Assembly: GCA_003446975.1 (NCBI GenBank)
Contig: DMAP01000114.1
Span: 1-7,803 of the forward strand
Direction of reading: 5' to 3'
Source of the DNA: Clostridiales bacterium
GTDB lineage: Bacteria; Bacillota; Clostridia; Tissierellales; Dethiosulfatibacteraceae
Length of the DNA: 7,803 nt
Every line of letters begins with the position of its first letter. The stretch's first letter is position 1. The translations under genes and the position numbers were made by a program. Shown piece after piece: positions 5,539 to 7,803 of this stretch. Under the pieces are notes generated by a model. The model was not told the origin of the DNA. It saw nothing but the letters and a program-made list of their open reading frames with translations, and did no database searches.

Positions 5539-6704
5539 ATTACCCCTTGTATATTGCTATAATAATGCTTTTTGCGCTTATTGGCGGCAACATATGCATG
5601 AAAGCCAGACTGCCTTCAGTTACTGGCTTCATTGTTGTTGGGCTTATTTTAGGGCCGTCTTTTACCAATATGATCAATAGCGAGATTGTGGAATCCATGT
5701 CTTTTGTTAATGAGCTGGCAATGGGGATTCTGGCTATTTCATTAGGTGCTGAGCTGCATTGGGCAACATTGAAAAGATATAGCAAGGATCTCCCCCCGCT
5801 GGTCACAGGTGAAATTGTCTTAACGGTGTTTATGGTTTCCATTCTTAGTTATTTATTTGGATTGAGCGTTCAGATCAGCATTATTTTGGGGGTTTTGGCG
5901 ATAACGGTTTCTCCGTCAGGAATCGTTCCGGTTATACAGGAATATGGCGGGAAAGGACCATTGACTCAGAATCTATTGGCAATGGTGGCAATTGACAATC
6001 TGATAGGAATCATGCTTTTTGGAATCATACTGGCGTTGTTTGAAGGTTTTGCGCTGGGAGCTACTAACGGATCAGACCTTGTGTTGACGGTAGTGGCAGA
6101 GCTTTTTGGCGCTCTGGCAGTTGGTGTGGCTTCCGGATATGTGATTGTTCATTTCTTAAAGAAAAAAGTTGGCAACAACCAGTTTCTAGTTATTCTGTTG
6201 GGCATGATTCTATTGAATGTGGGGATAGCAAATCAGTTTCGTCTTTCAGCTATGTTGGTCAATATTGTTTCTGGAATAGTAATCACAAATCTAAGAAACA
6301 GAAGCATGACATTGTCAGCAACCATTGATAGGGTCCAACTGCCTATCATTGTGGTTTACATGACGCTGGCGGGAGCGAGGATTGATCTTTCTGTAGCATT
6401 GGCATTAGCTGTCTCAGGAGGGGTATATATCATTGGAAGATTCGCTGGAAAGGTTATAGGAAGCTATCTTCTATCAAGAACAAGTGACCTGACTAAAATC
6501 GTTAGGAGAAATATTGGTCTTGGATTGACACCACAGGCAGGCATTACAGTAGGTTTAAGTATTTTGGCAGAACAAAAAATTCCAGAGGCACAAGGTATTA
6601 TAACTGGGATAGTGTTGACTGGGGTCGTCTTTTTTCAGGTCATAGGACCTATACTGGTGGCCAAAGCTCTAAACAATGCGGGTGAAGTAACTATCAATAA
6701 ATAA
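5535..6704 (+). CDS. Cation:proton antiporter, CPA (Na+/H+ exchanger) family
   Basis: A 389-residue integral membrane protein of the sodium/hydrogen exchanger family (CPA2-like), with roughly eleven to twelve hydrophobic helices covering nearly the whole chain. Family marks are RLPSVTGFIVVGLILGP (about 25-41), the discontinuous-helix region SPSGIVPVIQEYGGKGPLT (about 130-150), VAIDNLIGI with Asp154-Asn155 at the ion-binding site, TLAGARIDL near 282, GRFAGK, and GLTPQAG in the penultimate region. Most relatives have Asp-Asp, Asn-Asp or Gln-Asp at 154-155; here the second Asp is Asn. There is no C-terminal RCK/TrkA nucleotide-binding domain, so control must come from elsewhere, most simply from the PII-like protein whose stop overlaps this start. 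ATG 5535 is chosen for its GGAGAT site and four-base overlap. It probably exchanges Na+ or K+ for protons; the ion cannot be told from sequence. Confidence 0.92.
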   Translation: MNYPLYIAIIMLFALIGGNICMKARLPSVTGFIVVGLILGPSFTNMINSEIVESMSFVNELAMGILAISLGAELHWATLKRYSKDLPPLVTGEIVLTVFMVSILSYLFGLSVQISIILGVLAITVSPSGIVPVIQEYGGKGPLTQNLLAMVAIDNLIGIMLFGIILALFEGFALGATNGSDLVLTVVAELFGALAVGVASGYVIVHFLKKKVGNNQFLVILLGMILLNVGIANQFRLSAMLVNIVSGIVITNLRNRSMTLSATIDRVQLPIIVVYMTLAGARIDLSVALALAVSGGVYIIGRFAGKVIGSYLLSRTSDLTKIVRRNIGLGLTPQAGITVGLSILAEQKIPEAQGIITGIVLTGVVFFQVIGPILVAKALNNAGEVTINK

Positions 6705-6716
6705 TCAGAGGTGCGT

Positions 6717-7803
6717 ATGAACCACATCAGTGTATGTGAAGCGATGAGCAAAAAAGAAATCAAAGATTTCATCAACCTGCCGTGGCAGATATATCTAGAC
6801 AATGAAGCTTGGGTACCACCGCTTAAAAGCGATTTTAGAAAATATATAACGGGACAGACCAACTCGATGAATCAGTCGGGACCTAATATCAGATTGATAG
6901 CCTATAAGAGTGGCAAACCCGCAGCCCGTCTGATTGCAGGTATCAATAAGCATCTAAACGAACTCAAGGCATACAAGGAAGGTTACATCTCTCTTTTTGA
7001 GTCAATTGATGATCGGGATGTGTCAGATGCATTGCTGGGCAGGGCTGAAGAATGGTTTAAAGAAAAAGGGATAGACACCATTATTGGACCCTTATCTCTT
7101 CCCGGCGGGGAAGACAACAGGGGATTCATCATCGATAATTTTATAGATCCGACAATGATTATGGGTTCTTATAATCTACCTTATTATAATGAGTTGTTCA
7201 CCCATTTTGGATTCAAGAAGTATCAGGATTGCTATGCTTATACCATGAGATTTGACAGGGAGATCAATGAGCGTTATTTGAAGCTTGTGCCTTATGCCAA
7301 GAAAAAATATAAGTTTGATTTGCATAAGCTTGATATGAAAAACTTAACAAAAGAAATGGAAGACATAAAGACTATTATCCATGAAGCTATGCCGGAGGAA
7401 TGGGCTGATTTTGTGCCTCCAACTGATGAAGAGATTCAAATCATAGCGGACGGGATTATTCCCGTTGCAGATCCTAATTTAATTTACATAGCGAGAACAA
7501 CTGAGGGTAGACCCATAGGGTTCAATCTAACTTTGCCGGACTACAATCAAGTGTTAAAAAAAATGAATGGCAGGCTTTTTCCAACGGGTATATTCAAATA
7601 TCTATACTACAAGAAAAAAATCAACAGGGCTAGATTTTTTGTACTGTTTGTTGTTCCGGAGTATAGAAAAAAGGGCGTTCCCTCGGCTATTTATATTGAA
7701 TCTTTCAACGCGGCAAGAGACAATGGCTACATATATGGAGAGGGATCAACAATTTGGGAGTATAATGAAATTATGATGAGAGATATTGAAACCTTTGGTG
7801 GAG
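6717..7803 (+). CDS. GNAT-fold (N-acetyltransferase-like) protein, 3' end outside window
   Basis: An uninterrupted reading frame of 362 codons from ATG 6717 to the window edge, with GAGGT (6708-6712) four bases before the start. It begins 12 bases after the antiporter stop, so it is probably the third gene of that operon. It resembles a family of about 380-residue proteins with two GNAT-like halves. The N-terminal half has LPWQIYLDNEAWVPPL (about 21-36), YKSGKPAARLIAGIN, and FFES-like YISLFESIDD. It then has GPLSLPGGEDNRGFIID (about 124-140) and SYNLPYYNELFTHFGFKK, positions conserved in that family. The C-terminal half carries VPEYRKKGVPSA (about 313-324), matching the acetyl-CoA loop pattern R/QxxGxG/A except that Pro322 replaces Gly/Ala. 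Only a short tail, perhaps 10-20 residues, appears missing. The substrate is unknown, and the acyltransferase role is inferred from fold only. Confidence 0.83.
   Translation, partial: MNHISVCEAMSKKEIKDFINLPWQIYLDNEAWVPPLKSDFRKYITGQTNSMNQSGPNIRLIAYKSGKPAARLIAGINKHLNELKAYKEGYISLFESIDDRDVSDALLGRAEEWFKEKGIDTIIGPLSLPGGEDNRGFIIDNFIDPTMIMGSYNLPYYNELFTHFGFKKYQDCYAYTMRFDREINERYLKLVPYAKKKYKFDLHKLDMKNLTKEMEDIKTIIHEAMPEEWADFVPPTDEEIQIIADGIIPVADPNLIYIARTTEGRPIGFNLTLPDYNQVLKKMNGRLFPTGIFKYLYYKKKINRARFFVLFVVPEYRKKGVPSAIYIESFNAARDNGYIYGEGSTIWEYNEIMMRDIETFGG

Noticed and set aside
7556..7563. Run of eight A residues inside the GNAT-like gene as a possible slippage site
   Set aside because: The in-frame sequence continues with family motifs on both sides, and A-runs of this length are common in low-GC coding DNA. 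No downstream stimulatory structure was evident.
7567..7776. Plus-strand open frame of 69 codons near the right edge
   Set aside because: It is out of frame with the GNAT-like gene, which is continuous across the region with conserved motifs.

Overview
The window is 7.8 kb of low-to-moderate GC bacterial DNA. All nine recognisable genes lie on the + strand with short gaps or overlaps. Purine-rich Shine-Dalgarno sites (GGAGG, GAGGTGAT), a classical rubrerythrin, a DhaL-DegV fusion and a PII-like/antiporter pair together suggest an anaerobic Firmicute, probably of the Clostridia. That assignment is inference from gene content and style; no marker gene is present. No RNA gene, mobile element, CRISPR array or phage gene was seen, and no stretch over 300 bases lacks a gene.

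Left block (1-2720): the 3' part of a DhaL-linker-DegV protein, which resembles a fatty acid kinase (FakA-like) fused to its fatty-acid-binding partner (FakB-like). It overlaps by 8 bases a DUF1295 membrane protein (steroid 5-alpha-reductase/isoprenylcysteine methyltransferase-like fold). Four bases later comes a small DUF1475-like membrane protein. These three look co-translated and may act on membrane lipids or fatty acids.

Middle block (2721-4443): a 58-residue winged-helix-like protein, possibly with its own promoter, lies 23 bases before a HerA/FtsK-type ATPase of the DUF853 (YjgR) family. The pair is the least explained unit here.

Rubrerythrin (4510-5088) follows with a plausible promoter of its own. 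Its start is fixed by a Shine-Dalgarno site that overlaps an upstream in-frame ATG. A complete set of diiron and rubredoxin ligands indicates a working peroxide-detoxifying enzyme.

Right block (5112-7803): a long imperfect hairpin without a T-tract precedes a PII-like protein. The PII-like gene overlaps a CPA-type cation:proton antiporter by four bases (ATGA). The antiporter has no cytoplasmic nucleotide-binding domain, so the PII-like protein is a good candidate for its regulatory subunit. A GNAT-fold protein begins 12 bases after the antiporter and runs off the right edge.

The most interesting points are the PII-like/antiporter module with an Asp-Asn pair where Asp-Asp is usual, the fused fatty-acid-kinase-like protein with altered motif residues next to two lipid-type membrane proteins, and the tiny DNA-binding-like protein paired with the HerA-like ATPase. 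Each component family is known; any novelty lies in the combinations and residue changes.
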